A DNA stretch of 64,000 bases from Aquarana catesbeiana (Eukaryota; Chordata; Amphibia; Anura; Ranidae). Position numbers and translations under genes: made by a program. Shown here piece after piece: positions 10,601-19,614 of the stretch (the first letter of the stretch is position 1; each line of letters begins with the position of its first letter). The stretch covers positions 342,499,911 through 342,563,910 of the forward strand of contig NC_133330.1 of assembly GCF_042186555.1 (NCBI RefSeq). The letters are read 5' to 3'. A model generated the notes under the pieces. It worked only from the letters and a program-made list of their open reading frames with translations. It was not told the DNA's origin and made no database searches.

Positions 10601-12828
10601 CACTGACAGTTCTGCAGATGTCCACCAGGAGGAGCTCCAGATCCATCGTCCACATTCAGGGATACTGGAGGAGAGTCGCTGCAGGTTTCCCATTCATGTC
10701 TCCTCTGCAGCAACTCAATTGTAGCCAAGTGTGTCCCCTGTATTTATTTTTATTTTATTTATTTCAGTTACTTATATACCGCCGTCAATTTACACAGCGC
10801 TTTACATATACATTGTACACTCACATCAGTCCATACACCCTCAAGGAGCTTACACTCTAAGGTCCATAACTCACATTCATATACTAGGGACTATTTAGAC
10901 AGGATCCAATTAACCTACCAGAATGTCTTTGGAGTGTGGGAGGAAACCGGAGTATCCGGAGGAAACCCACGCAGGCACAGGGAGAATGTGTAAACTCCAG
11001 GCAGGTAGTGTCGTGGTTGGGATTCGAACCAACAACCCTTCTTACTGCTAGGTGAAAGTGCTACCCACTACACCACTGTGTATAGTGATGTCATATCCCA
11101 AAACTGTCCACAGCTATATAATTAATGGAGGTTTTACTCCATTAGATAAGACCGATCCTGTGTCTGTGTACGGAACACTCACATTACTTCCCCCGTAGTA
11201 TATAATCGCCTTCCTCCTCCCCCGCAGTATGTACTCCCCTTCTATCCATTCAGAGAGAGAAAAAAAAAAGCAACCCTTCTGGATTTTAGGTTGGGTTTCC
11301 ATTTGAAGTGTACCCAGGGCTGACTGTCTCCCCGCCCCATAGGACAGCGCTAGGCCAATAACCATACATTGGCACTGTCATGTGTTCCTTTGTTCCTCCA
11401 TAGCACCCAGGGGGTGGCAGGATCAGTAAGGATTGTTCTAATACAAGCTGCAGATTTAAATTGATTGAAAACAATCAGCAGCCCTCATCCTGAGCTGTGC
11501 ACCCCTCTGCTCCTAACTTTTCCCTGACCTTATTCGAGACAGTGCAGCTCCTGGCCCTAATCCCTGCTCTTATTCTGGAATGTTAAGCCTCTGGCCCTCT
11601 TCCCTGATTTTATCCTGTTCAATCGGCCCCTAGTGCTCCACCCTGACCTTATTCTGGACTGTTCGGCTCCTGGCCCTCCTCCCTGACCTTATTCTGGACT
11701 GTTCGGTCTCTGGGCCTCTTCCCTGACCTTATTCTGGACTGTTCATCTCCTGGCCCTCATCCCTGACCTTATTCTGGACAATTTGGCCCCTAGTCCTCCA
11801 CCCTGACCTTATTCTGGACTGTTCGGCTCCTGGCCCTCCTCCCTGACCTTATTCTGGACTGTTCGGCTCCTGGCCCTCCTCCCTGACCTTATTCTGGACT
11901 GTTCGGCTTCTGGCCATCTTCCCTGATCTTATTATGGACTGTTCATCTCCTGGCCCTCCTCCCTGACCTTATTCTGGACTGTTCATCTCCTGGCCCTCCT
12001 CCCTGACCTTATTCTGGACAATTTGGCCCCCGGCCCTCATTCCTGACCTTATTCTAGACTGTTTGGCTCCTGGCCCTCTTCCCTGACCTTATTCTGGACT
12101 GTTCGACTCCTGGCCCTCCTCCCTGACCTTATTCTGGACAATTTGGCCCCTAGTCCTCCACCCTGACCTTATTCTGGACTGTTCGGCTCCTGGCCCTCCT
12201 CCCTGACCTTATTCTGGACTGTTCAGCTTCTGGGCCTCTTCCCTGACCTTATCCTAGACTGTTCGGCTTCTGGCCCTCCTTCCTGACCTTATTCTGGACA
12301 ATTTCTCATTGGCTCCTGGCCCTCTTCCCTGACCTTATTCTGGACTGTTCGACTCCTGGCCCTCTTCCCTGACCTTATTCTGGACTGTTCGGCCCCTGGC
12401 CCTCTTCCCTGGCCTTATTCTAAGCTGTACAGCTGCTGGCCCTCCTCCCTGACCTTGTTCTGGACTGTTTGGCTCCTGGCCCTCTTCCCTGGCCTTATTC
12501 TGGACTGTAAAGCTCCTGGCCCTCCTCCCTGAACCTATTCTGGAATGGTCGGCTCCTGGCCCTCATCTCTGACCTGATTCTGGACTGTTCGGCTCCTGGC
12601 CCTCCTCCCTGACCTGATTCTGGACTGTTCAGCTCCTGGCCCTCATCTCTGACTGTATTGGGATCCTGGCCCTCATCCCTGATTCTTTTCTGGACTCTTT
12701 GGCTCTCCACTAACCTTCTGCCCCTCTCTTTCTGATGCAGGAGTAAGAAGCCTCCGTCCGTGACTCCCATCTACCTGGAACCGCCCCCCAAGGAGGAAGC
12801 CGCTGCAGCTGGAGTGGACCAGTCCTGA
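1658..12828 (+). CDS. pomgnt1: POMGNT1, protein O-mannose beta-1,2-N-acetylglucosaminyltransferase (C-terminal ten exons)
   Basis: Spliced CDS: 1658-1699, 2588-2646, 3308-3380, 4437-4565, 4649-4774, 5563-5627, 8657-8701, 8792-8927, 9195-9304, 12741-12828. All junctions are GT-AG and phases agree throughout, giving 873 coding bases and 290 residues ending in TGA. The product is recognised by near-identity to vertebrate POMGNT1 along its length, for example VLEEDLDISVDFF, YRVETMPGLGWVLRR, LWDWDMWMRMPEQRKG, NHFLVVGVP and the terminal PPPKEE. POMGNT1 is a Golgi type II membrane enzyme of family GT13. It adds GlcNAc in beta-1,2 linkage to O-mannose on alpha-dystroglycan. The acidic EEDLD stretch in the second visible exon is the metal and UDP-sugar binding region. 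The N-terminal anchor, stem and first part of the catalytic domain (roughly 370 residues in the human protein) lie upstream, outside the window or in the gap. No disabling change is visible in the exons. Confidence 0.97.
1738..2190. repeat. G-rich minisatellite just after a splice donor
   Basis: A higher-order array of GGGCGG, GGGTGGGAGAAGG and GGTGTATAACTGRTGGGAGG blocks, repeated about three times. It is strongly purine/G-rich on the coding strand, with many GGG runs that could form G-quadruplexes in DNA or pre-mRNA. It starts about 40 bp downstream of the donor at 1700. Open frames on either strand are repeat artefacts. Confidence 0.9.
2588..2646 (+). CDS. pomgnt1: pomgnt1 exon with EEDLD motif
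   Basis: A 59-bp exon between a CATTTAG acceptor and a GTAGGT donor, encoding DAKFVIVLEEDLDISVDFF plus two bases of the next Ser codon. EEDLD is the acidic catalytic/metal-binding motif of the GT13 fold. Confidence 0.97.
3308..3380 (+). CDS. pomgnt1: pomgnt1 exon (FLSQTIHLLEEDESLYCISAW region)
   Basis: A 73-bp exon between a TCTGCAG acceptor and a GTAGAT donor. It completes the Ser codon split at the previous junction and ends in phase 0 at AWNDQ. Conservation with vertebrate POMGNT1 is near complete. Confidence 0.97.
3400..4210. repeat. About 15-bp C/T-rich minisatellite in intron
   Basis: Diverged tandem copies of GTCCCCATCCCTATG and variants fill most of the intron between 3381 and 4436. 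The array begins about 20 bp after the donor. The coding strand is pyrimidine-rich and the consensus is AG-free. Unit length near a multiple of three explains the long open frames seen in all forward frames. Confidence 0.92.
4437..4565 (+). CDS. pomgnt1: pomgnt1 exon (GYEHTAEDP to KWPTPEK)
   Basis: A 129-bp exon of 43 codons, phase 0 at both ends, between a CTCTGCAG acceptor and a GTAGGT donor. It contains the invariant YRVETMPGLGWVLRR block. The following intron is only 83 bp. Confidence 0.98.
4649..4774 (+). CDS. pomgnt1: pomgnt1 exon (LWDWDMWMRMPEQ to MNGYFH)
   Basis: A 126-bp exon of 42 codons, phase 0, with a CTCCAG acceptor and a GTAAGA donor. It encodes the conserved DWDMWMRMPEQ and SRSYHFGIVGLNMNG segments of the catalytic domain. 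Confidence 0.98.
4864..5427 (-). mobile_element. Tc1/mariner-type relic in pomgnt1 intron
   Basis: Imperfect terminal inverted repeats of about 30 bp: left TACACCCATCAGACATAACA, right the reverse complement of a sequence ending GGCTGATCGGTGTA. The minus strand encodes WPPNSPDLN, the transposase motif around the third acidic residue. The coding region is frameshifted and incomplete. A second partial copy of the right end lies at about 5455-5500. Confidence 0.8.
5563..5627 (+). CDS. pomgnt1: pomgnt1 exon (EAYFKKHKFNTVPN region)
   Basis: A 65-bp exon between a TTCTGCAG acceptor and a GTGAGG donor, encoding 21 residues plus two bases of a Ser codon that continues in the exon at 8657. The intervening intron is about 3 kb, mostly repeats. 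Confidence 0.97.
5880..6480. repeat. Unclassified interspersed repeat with CTACGCGTTTCACAGGG motif
   Basis: An AT-rich block with homopolymer tracts and the motif CTACGCGTTTCACAGGGTTA followed by a CTTCTTCAGGAC-type sequence. A related CTACGTATTTCACAAGACC ... CTTCTTCAGGGGC block occurs at about 15377-15416, so this is a dispersed family. I see no coding content or clear ends. Confidence 0.5.
6605..7970. repeat. piggyBac-type family fragment hosting a younger MITE
   Basis: The right part (7698-7965) matches 32438-32705 closely and also resembles the right end of the element at 44669-50212 (GGGTACAGCGTTGCATGAC and GGAAGGGGGTGAAAG). The left part has short CAGTGCCCATCA-type tandem units (6960-7150). 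No gene is seen. A Tc1-like MITE sits at 7171-7697. Confidence 0.65.
7171..7697. mobile_element. 527-bp MITE with 27-bp TIRs and TA duplication
   Basis: Termini CCGTATTTATCGGCGTATAA and its inverted partner CTGTATTTATCGGCGTATAA agree over about 27 bp, flanked by TA (7169-7170 and 7698-7699). The paralogous host at 32431-32445 has an uninterrupted TA at 32437-32438, confirming insertion. Inside is a strong palindrome at 7299-7402 and a 14-bp tandem array (TGACAAGGCCGCAC) at about 7508-7600. The TA duplication suggests mobilisation by a Tc1/mariner-type transposase. Confidence 0.88.
8085..8590. repeat. piggyBac-type family fragment with internal insertion
   Basis: The ends (TAGTTTGTAGACGTTATAAC to AATAAACACT, then TACCAAAGACGTAGCAGAAT onwards) match 49837-50070 of the large element. 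A block beginning GGCCCCTTTCACACTTGTG is inserted between them at about 8139-8350. No gene is seen. The fragment ends about 65 bp before the exon at 8657. Confidence 0.65.
8657..8701 (+). CDS. pomgnt1: pomgnt1 exon (LRKDAYEVEIHRIL)
   Basis: A 45-bp exon between a GCGCAG acceptor and a GTAAGT donor. It completes a Ser codon and ends with two bases of an Arg codon. The short size and the match to conserved AYEVEIHR support it. Confidence 0.95.
8792..8927 (+). CDS. pomgnt1: pomgnt1 exon (EAEVLDHS to TTWTQLAK)
   Basis: A 136-bp exon between a TCTTGCAG acceptor and a GTGCCC donor, ending in phase 0 at QLAK. It encodes conserved PCEDSF and PDTEGKTYV segments. Confidence 0.97.
8975..9040. repeat. 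CR1-type LINE 3' tail fragment
   Basis: TTACATAGTTAGGTTGAAAA followed by AGACACAAGTCCAT matches the 3' tail of the CR1 element at 25252-25305. It is an ultra-short 5'-truncated copy in a pomgnt1 intron. Confidence 0.75.
9195..9304 (+). CDS. pomgnt1: pomgnt1 exon (CLHVWDLDVRGNH to VPFSPY)
   Basis: A 110-bp exon between a TTGCACAG acceptor and a GTAAGT donor. It encodes 36 residues, including WDLDVRGNHNGLWRLFRKKN, plus two bases of a Ser codon completed in the last exon. Confidence 0.98.
9325..10375. repeat. 28-bp minisatellite in last pomgnt1 intron
   Basis: About 36 units of TCATGGGACGTTGCCCGTCT plus CCTTCCTC. Central copies are nearly identical, so the array is young or homogenised. It starts about 20 bp after the donor at 9305. 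Because 28 is not a multiple of three, each frame cycles through the same three peptides (MGRCPSPSS, HGTLPVSFL, WDVARLLP), producing spurious open frames of 250-345 codons. Confidence 0.97.
10448..10581. mobile_element. 134-bp hAT-type MITE
   Basis: Termini CAGGGGGTCTCAAACTGGCG and the inverted CAGTGGTCTCAAAGTGGCGG form about 22-bp imperfect TIRs starting CAG, as in hAT elements. No clear 8-bp duplication can be read. The outer ends resemble those of the hAT element at 28186-28484. Confidence 0.75.
10745..11085 (-). mobile_element. tRNA-derived SINE, minus orientation
   Basis: Read on the minus strand, the head (about 11085-11010) has an A-box-like TGGTGTAGTGGGTAGCAC and a perfect B box (GGTTCGAATCCC). 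A central conserved block follows (plus strand GGAGGAAACCGGAG and AACCCACGCAGGCACAGGG). The tail, at plus-strand 10770-10865, resembles the LINE 3' end at 32990-33115 (CAGCGCTTTACA and GAGCTTACA). This is a typical SINE that has borrowed a LINE tail. Confidence 0.8.
11515..12700. repeat. 40-bp minisatellite upstream of last pomgnt1 exon
   Basis: About 29 units of a 40-bp monomer (TGGCCCTCCTCCCTGACCTT then ATTCTGGACTGTTCGGCTCC). The coding strand is pyrimidine-rich. The consensus contains no AG, though a few variants do (CTAGTCC, CTAGACT). It ends about 40 bp before the acceptor of the terminal coding exon. Confidence 0.96.
12741..12828 (+). CDS. pomgnt1: pomgnt1 terminal coding exon
   Basis: Acceptor TCTGATGCAG, then KKPPSVTPIYLEPPPKEEAA and a short Ala/Gly-rich tail ending DQS and TGA at 12826-12828. 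The PPSVTPIYLEPPPKEE block is diagnostic of the POMGNT1 C-terminus. The last few residues vary among species. Confidence 0.97.
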
Positions 12829-13610
12829 CCCCGGGGCGATATCTCATAGACCGTCCGCTCGCCCTGTGTGAAATGCGTAGGACTGCACAGCTCCACCTGT
12901 ATTTGGAGAACTGATTAAGGGGTGGAGCCACTGACATCACACTGACTTCTCCAGTGTAGAAGCAGTGACATCATACTGATCACTAATCCCGCCCCCTGCG
13001 CTGCCGCAGGCCACATGACAGACTTTAACATAACTGAGAGAGATGTGTGATGCGGCCAGTACCTGCAGAGGGCGCCATTTCTGGGACATATCGGTGTCGT
13101 GTCTCTTGTTTTATTTATTGATGAACCTTCTGAATGTTTTTTTTATTTGAGATTGTGGTGTGAGAATTGCTGCTGCGGGGTGTCCGAGATCTCAGATTCC
13201 CGGGATATCGGAGTGTCTGACTTCCTACACAGTGCCTTATTTCTTTACATCAGTGCTTCTGCCGATCTGCTTCCATTGGGCGGGGCACAGACAGGTTCCG
13301 GAGTGATGCTCTGCAGACAAACAGCAAGCCTGTATCAGAAGCCTCAGATGGAAGCTGCCATTCTGTCACAGGCTGTGTACTAGGACCTGCTTGTGGGTCA
13401 GAGAATGGCAGTTTTATTTTTCATGACAGGTTCTCTTTAGCAATGTCTGATCGCCGTCTGTGCACAGAACTGTATCCAAGAAGCAGCTATCCTCTGCCTG
13501 TCTGAGGAGGAAGTGTGGGTGATGTGGGGTCATTCTGTGTGTGACCGTCTTCATCCGTCCCGTCTTGTGTGTAGAAACTGAAATAATGAATAAAATGAAA
13601 ACTCTGGATG
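12829..13610 (+). other. pomgnt1: pomgnt1 3' UTR
   Basis: About 780 bp of non-repetitive sequence follows the stop codon, up to a canonical AATAAA (13589-13594) with a GT-rich stretch just downstream. The exact cleavage site is inferred. Confidence 0.75.
13589..13594 (+). terminator. pomgnt1: Polyadenylation signal AATAAA of pomgnt1
   Basis: Canonical hexamer about 760 bp after the stop, followed by a GT-rich element (GGTCTGCTGGTT) 15-30 bp downstream. It is the first good AATAAA after the stop codon. Confidence 0.7.
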
Positions 13611-13725
13611 GTCTGCTGGTTCATATCTGCAGGAAGTGGGCTGTGTGCTGGAATATTCTTCCCCCGTCCTAACACTACAATTATTAGGGATGCACTGATA
13701 TATCGGCCGCTGAAAATGGGGTTAA

Positions 13726-15579
13726 AGTGGAAGGCCACCCTAAAATAAAAAATTGCATGAAAAATCGTAAAAAAAATAAAATTTGAAAAAAAAATGTTTT
13801 TTAAACTTACCTGAACCCTTGTTGCTAGGCAGTCTTCCTAATCTGCCTCTTCCTATTCCGTGGCGTGTTCTGCTCCTCGGTGAGCGGCCCCGTTGCCTTC
13901 TGGGAACTGTGTGTGTTCCCAGAAAGCCACGGGGCCATTCACAGAGCGCCGCTCGCACGTGCGCAGTAGGAAACTGGCAGTGAAGCCGCAAGGCTCCACG
14001 GCCTGTTTCCTTTAGTTAGGATGGCGGGGCCGGGACCTGAGAGCCGAGGGACGGGTCGGCCTCGGGCGGCCGACATCGCGGGCACCCAGGACAGGTAAAA
14101 AAAAAGGAGATTAAAGTCTGGTGTGACCCCTCTGACACCTCCATCCCTGATAGTGCACAAAAAACAAGAGAAGTAGACCTGGGACTACTGAGGAAGCGGA
14201 ACAAACAAAAGTATTACATGTGTACAAGGACAATGTAACAAACCCAATAGGTGTCAAGAAAAGTAACAAAGTTGTACCTCAATGGAGTGGAAAATATCCA
14301 ATGGTTGTCAGTTTGTTCTTAGAGATATAACCGCTCTATCCAATCGTCACGTTGTGAATCAGAATCCCAGCCGTGCTGAACATCCAGATATACCCACAAG
14401 GGCCCAAAGGCTACGCCCCCAGCACCATGCTTCGGCATCTGTAAGACATCCACCATCAAAGGGGTTGCACAAATGCAACAACCACCCAACCGTCCAGGAT
14501 GACCACACCTTCGTTACGTCAGGGAGACGTCAGTGTATGGCCGTGGAGAACATGGCGTCGATGTGCAGGTGGTCACCCCCGTCAACAGACAGGGGAGGAC
14601 AGCAAGAGATCAGGAACAGAACTCCCCTATGCACATCGCAGCCCCCGAGCTGCATGAAAACCACCGCCATGAAAGACGAACAGCGAAAGAGGACACAGCT
14701 CAGCCCAGAAAGACCCCCTGGGAGCAATATGCAAATATAACTGGCCGAAGGGTGATAACACACTAGATGTAATATGGACAATGGCTAATGGTAACAACAG
14801 ACCAGTTTGTGGGCTGAATGGGTGTCTTCCACCAGGGTTCAATCAAAAAAAAGGTTGATACTAAATCCTGGAATTTAAATGTATCACCACAAGATGGCGC
14901 TGTGGATGGGTCGGCCTCGGGTGGCCGACATTGCGGGCACCCAGGACAGGTAAAAAAAGGAGATTAAAGTCTGGTGTGACACCTCCATCCCTGATAGTGC
15001 ACAAAAAAACAAGAGAAGTAGCCCTGGGACTTTGGATGAGGTGAGAGGATTAGCCAATGTTCACAGGGAACACCGAGACAAAATCAATTTATTCATTTCA
15101 TAATGTTATGTGACGGAGCGGCAACAACAACGATTGTGAGTTACCCGGCATAATGGCCAATGCACACAACACGGATGAAAGTAAATATAGAAAGATTTAT
15201 TACAAGTATTCTACATCAATGGGCAACAATAAAACTTGAAAGTTGCTAGGTCAGTAAATACACATATACAATAAGAAAATTAAATGTACATACATGTGTA
15301 CAGGAAATTATGTAGACATAACGCAGACATCAATAATACCCAGCATGTACCGGCATAAAACGAGCATTAATAAAGCCCTACGTATTTCACAAGACCCTGC
15401 TCACTTCTTCAGGGGCGGATGCATGAATGTTGTATCTGCAATATAAGTGATAAGATCAGGGCTATTTCTCTTGTTTTTTTGTACCCAGGACAGGTAAGTC
15501 TACTTATTTAAAGTCAGAAGCTACAGTGTTTGTAGCTGCTGACTTTTATAAAAAAAATTATCCTGGCCGGAATCCCGCT
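13726..15579. mobile_element. piggyBac-type TTAA non-autonomous element
   Basis: Flanked by TTAA at 13722-13725 and 15580-15583. The ends AGTGGAAGGCC and (inverted) AGCGGGATTCCGGCC resemble the TTAAAGCGGG ends of the MITE at 35485-35951. It contains a direct repeat of about 130 bp (14059-14190 and 14911-15040, sharing GGCACCCAGGACAGGTAAAA). No complete open frame or recognisable protein is present. Confidence 0.7.
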
Positions 15580-15602
15580 TTAATAACGTTTTGCCGATAG
15601 AA

Positions 15603-16110
15603 AAAATAATGATAATGGCATGCTGCATCCCATTGACTTCAATGCAAAATCACGTCTTTTTCACTTCAGTGCAAAATCGCGTCCCATCGACTTAGTGCAA
15701 AATCGCGTCCCATCGACTTAGTGCAAAATCGCATCCCATTGACTTCAGTGCAAAAACACCCCCTATTGACTTCAATGCAAAATTGCATTCCTATAACTTC
15801 AATGCAAAATCCCGTTCCATTGACTTCAATGCAAAAATGCCCCTTATTAACTTCAATGCAAAAAATGCCCCCTATTGACTTCAATGCAAAAACGCCCCCT
15901 TATTGACTTCAATGTAAAATCGCGTCCCATTCACTTCAATGTAAGATGCACGTCCCATTGATTTCAATGGAAATCACGTTCCATTGACTTCAATGCAAAA
16001 ACGCCACCTAATGACTTCAATGTGAAATCGCGTCCCATTGACTTCAATGCAAAAACATTGCCTATTGACTTCAATGCAAAATCGCGTCCCATTGACTCCA
16101 GTCCAAAAAC
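15603..16110. repeat. About 27-bp tandem array (ATTGACTTCAATGCAAAATC)
   Basis: Roughly 17 diverged units of ATTGACTTCAATGCAAAATC plus GCGTCCC. It lies inside the hAT-like element. Open frames on either strand here are repeat artefacts. Confidence 0.9.
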
Positions 16111-16299
16111 TGCAGCCACATTACTTAAATTTGAAAAAAAAATAACTGTCCATTTCAGTTTTGGTTTTCGGCCAAGTGCGTCCTGAATTTTCGGTTTTGG
16201 AATTTTCATTTTAGTCACCACTAACAATCATCCCTCCTATACAGGCTGTGTGCTGGAATAATCTTCCCCGTCCTCACACTACAGTCATCCCTTCTCCAT

Positions 16300-17800
16300 A
16301 GGCTGAGTGTTGTCACCCTTTTCTGACTGCTGTCCCTGGTGTTGGGTCCATTAGAGCTCACAAGACAGCTGGGACTTCCCAGATTCTTCCTTTACGGAGT
16401 ATCCCTTAACAAAAAGTCTACCATCCCTATAGAGTCCTCTATAAGAACTCCACCATTATCTGGAGGCCTCTCTAGTGCCTTGTTCCTGGTCCGGAGCTGA
16501 GACCTCAGTCTGTCAGCCCCAACTGATTGGTCCAAGGCTATGAGTAGGGATCTGATCGCTATGGCAGGTGGCCCCTTTGTTATTGAGAGTTTTGAGGTAA
16601 TGCCCGCAGCCTTGAGCTTCATCCTGGTTGGGTCGTTGGAAGTCTCATATGAGTCTCCTATAGGTGAACACGAGGAGGACTGTCATGTACCTGGTAGAAG
16701 AGCCTGACACGATGAGTAAGGCCTCTCTTACACCTCTGACTCGGGGCCCCTGATTAAGTGGACAGGTGAAGTACAGAGATGTATGAGGGCCCGTTGGCCT
16801 TGCTAGCAGCAGAGCTGGATGGAATATCTGGATCAAGCAGAAGAAGACCACCAGTGGAGCAGAAGCAGACTGGCAACAGACAGGTGCCACGCAGGCACCA
16901 GTGGATTGTAGGCGGAGTCTCACAGCGGGCAGTCCAGCGGCAATTGGAACAGAGTCAGACGGGCCAGGTCATATACGTGCAGAAGGATCAGATGCAGAAG
17001 CATAGGCAGGACTGAAGTCAGGACACAGGCCAAGTTGATAACAGATCGGTGGAGCAGCAGCAAGGGGCAGAGGCAAGGTCGAAGGCAGGCCGGGGTCAGT
17101 GCAGGTGGAGTTCAGGAGTAGTCAAAGACAAGCCGGGTCGGTAACAGTAGTCAGGTGCAGAATAACAGGTTGCAGGTATACACGGGAACGCTGTAGACAA
17201 GACAGCACTGAAGCATAGCACTGGCTCAGTTTAAATAGCCCGCTTGGCGCCAAAGCGAGCGACAGATGGGCGTGCGTGCATGAGCATGTGCACCTTTCCT
17301 AAGTGCATGTAAAGGACCATAAATTAGCCTGTGGCTATGCACAGGGCGCCAACTAGAAGAGCCATCCTGTCTGCTGGTACACCCTTTGTGACAAAGATGC
17401 TTTGGCTAAAGTGTTGGTCTGCAAACCATCTAAAAAAACACCCGAGTCCACAACAAAAAACAAATGGCCTATAGGGGACAATGCCTCTTGGGAGCAGCCC
17501 AAGATGCCCTCATCAAGGATGCCACAGGTGGTGAGAGTACTCCTCTTTGTCAGTGCAGCCTAAGACTCTTGGAAGGCTCTCCACTTGCTGGAGGACAAGG
17601 TCCATTTCTCCTCATCCAAGTCCTGACCCAAGAGTGGCCCTCTTCCCTCATGCTGCGGCATTCCAAGTCTCCAACAAGGTTTCCTTCGCATGAGCGTTCA
17701 CCACTGCACTTTCCAGAATATGGGACATCTATTAGCCTTTGGAGACACTTTGACACCCTGCATCTCCAGTAGAGGTGGGAAGGCCCAGAAAAAAATTGAC
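16300..17800. other. Intergenic, unclassified, probably old repeat
   Basis: Mixed-composition sequence with a GCAG/GGTC-rich part (16830-17200) and a stretch TTTAAATAGCCCGCTTGGCG at about 17230. Open frames of 60-100 codons exist on both strands, but none shows a recognisable domain. I do not call a gene here. Confidence 0.4.
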
Positions 17801-18215
17801 AAATTGTGAAAAAAAAAAAAAAGTTTTTCCCGCTTTTTTCCAAAGCCATTTTTTTCCCGGAAAATTTTAAAAGAACAGAAGTGTGGAATGTGTTCTTTTA
17901 CAATGATAAATAATATATCTATGACATGGTATCCAATAACACGTAGACCCTAAGATTTCTGAGATGTTAAAGTCTTAAATTATCGCAAGTTCTCTCAGCT
18001 GAAGGCAAGCAAATCCTGGAATACAGTTCAAGTAACACTGTACTTCTCACACAAGAGAAATATGCATTTCTGCCACTAGGGGGCACTGCAGGGGAAAGGC
18101 TCCAGTTTAGTTTGCTTGTGGGCTCCATCTTGTACCTCCTACAGTTGGGTGATTGTTAAAATAAATTAGGTCAGTGTTTCTCAACCTTTTTTTTTTTTTG
18201 TCAAGGTACCCTTAA

Positions 18216-18476
18216 AGTGATTGTAAAGTCTAGTTTTTTACTCCTATAAAAATAACAAACATGTTCGGTAATGGATTTGCACCCAGCAGCCCCTCCTCTT
18301 CTCGGGTCCCTCTTCTGCCCCCCCTCCTGTTCAGTGCCCCTCACAACTAGCAGCTTGTCACTCCTGGACATCGCTGGACCGAGAGAGACCTCAGGTAAAT
18401 ATTGGGGGGGGGGGGCTGCACACAGAAGGCTTTTTGTCTTACTGCATAGAATGCACCTTCTGCCTTTACAACCACT
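18216..18476. mobile_element. 261-bp TTAA MITE
   Basis: Flanked by TTAA (18212-18215 and 18477-18480), with inverted ends AGTGATTGTAAAG and AGTGGTTGTAAAGG. It belongs with the TTAA-duplicating elements that recur in this window. It interrupts an older element beginning CAGTGTTTCTCAACC at about 18173. Confidence 0.82.
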
Positions 18477-18590
18477 TTAAAAATGAAGCACAATCTTGGA
18501 GCACCCCATAGTTTTACATAATGCAGCATCCACACATGTAGGACACCCAACGTTAGAGGTGATGTATTCTTCCAAAGCAAATGTAAACTA

Positions 18591-19534
18591 TATCACCAAA
18601 AGTATTGGGACACCTGCCTTTACACACACATGAACTTTAATGACATCCCAGTCTTAGTCCGGAGGGTTCAATATTGAGTTGGCTCCGCCCTTTGCAGCTA
18701 TAACAGCTTCAACTCTTCTGGGAAGGCCGTCCACAAGGTTTAGGAGGGTGTCTATGGGGATGTTTGACCATTCTTCCAGAAGAACATTTGTGAGGTCAGT
18801 CTCCGCTCTAATTCATCCCAAAGGTGTTCTATGGGGTTGAGGTCAGGGCTCTGTGCAGGCCAGTCAAGTTCCTCCACCCCAAACTCGCTCATCCATGTCT
18901 TTATGGACCTTGCTTTGTGCACTGGTGTGCAGTCATGTTGGAACAGGAAGGGTCCGTCCCCAAACTGTTCCCACAAAGTTGGGAGCATGAAATTGTCCAA
19001 AATGTCTTGGTATGCTGATGCCTTAAGAGTTCCCTTCCCTGGAACTAAGGGGCCAAACCCAACCCCAGAAAAACAACCCCCACACCATAATCCCCCCTCC
19101 CCCCACACCATAATCCCCCCTCCACCAAATGGTTTGGACCAGACAAAGCAAGGTCCATAAAGACCTGTGAACGATAACAGGGCCTACACCCAGAGAGTAC
19201 ATCTCCACTCATCAACCCAAAATATTTTATATTGAGCAGAAGAATGAGAAATGACGATCGATGAGTGAATCTGAGAGCGTTTACCACCCATAAAAAAAAA
19301 ACAGAGATTCGGCTGAAATTCCAATTTCAATAAAGACATGGATGAGTCCTGACCTCAACTCGATAGAACACCTTTGGGATGAATTAGAGCGGAGACTGCG
19401 AGCCAGGCCTTCTCGCCCAATAGCTGCAAAGGGCGGAGCCAACTCAATATTGAACCCTATGGAATAAGACTGGGATGTCATTAAAGTTCATGTGTGTGTA
19501 AAGGCAGGCGTCCCAATACTTTTGACAATATAGT
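18591..19534 (-). mobile_element. Fold-back Tc1 derivative with duplicated inverted transposase 3' end
   Basis: Ends TATATCACCAAAAGTATTGG and the inverted CTATATTGTCAAAAGTATTG. The minus strand (18752-19111) encodes the C-terminal part of a Tc1 transposase with SPDLNPIEHLWDELERRL. The other arm (19335-19510) carries an inverted copy of the same C-terminal region (plus strand AAAGACATGGATGAG and GAACACCTTTGGGATGAATT). The element therefore folds back on itself. The catalytic N-terminal half is absent, so it is non-autonomous. Confidence 0.8.
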
Positions 19535-19536
19535 GT

Positions 19537-19611
<75 letters not shown>
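19537..19611. repeat. (GT)n(AT)n microsatellite
   Basis: An uninterrupted GT run then an AT run at the right edge of the fold-back Tc1 element. Confidence 0.97.

Positions 19612-19614
<3 letters not shown>

Larger units (their letters stand above)
13687..16220. mobile_element. hAT-like non-autonomous element containing a TTAA element and a 27-bp array
   Basis: It starts near TTAGGGATGCACTGATATAT and ends near TTTTAGTCACCACTAAC, weak inverted ends. The flanking host is a diverged tandem unit (GCTGTGTGCTGGAATATTC at 13640 and again at 16244), so the block interrupts a local duplication. The ends are approximate. Inside are the TTAA element 13726-15579 and the array at 15603-16110. Confidence 0.5.

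Noticed and set aside
10985..11085. A functional tRNA gene at the A/B-box region
   Set aside because: The box motifs sit at the head of a SINE with conserved core and LINE-like tail. A foldable cloverleaf with acceptor stem is not evident.
680..12700. Regularly spaced repeats resembling a CRISPR array
   Set aside because: Units are head-to-tail with no unique spacers, in a vertebrate gene.
14282..14740. 152-codon frame inside the TTAA element
   Set aside because: No domain is recognised, and overlapping frames of similar length exist on the other strand. I treat it as chance in GC-richer repeat sequence.
13640..16300. A second gene or retrocopy just downstream of pomgnt1
   Set aside because: The repeated GCTGTGTGCTGGAATA segment is a local tandem unit split by a transposon. 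No exon-like conservation is seen.
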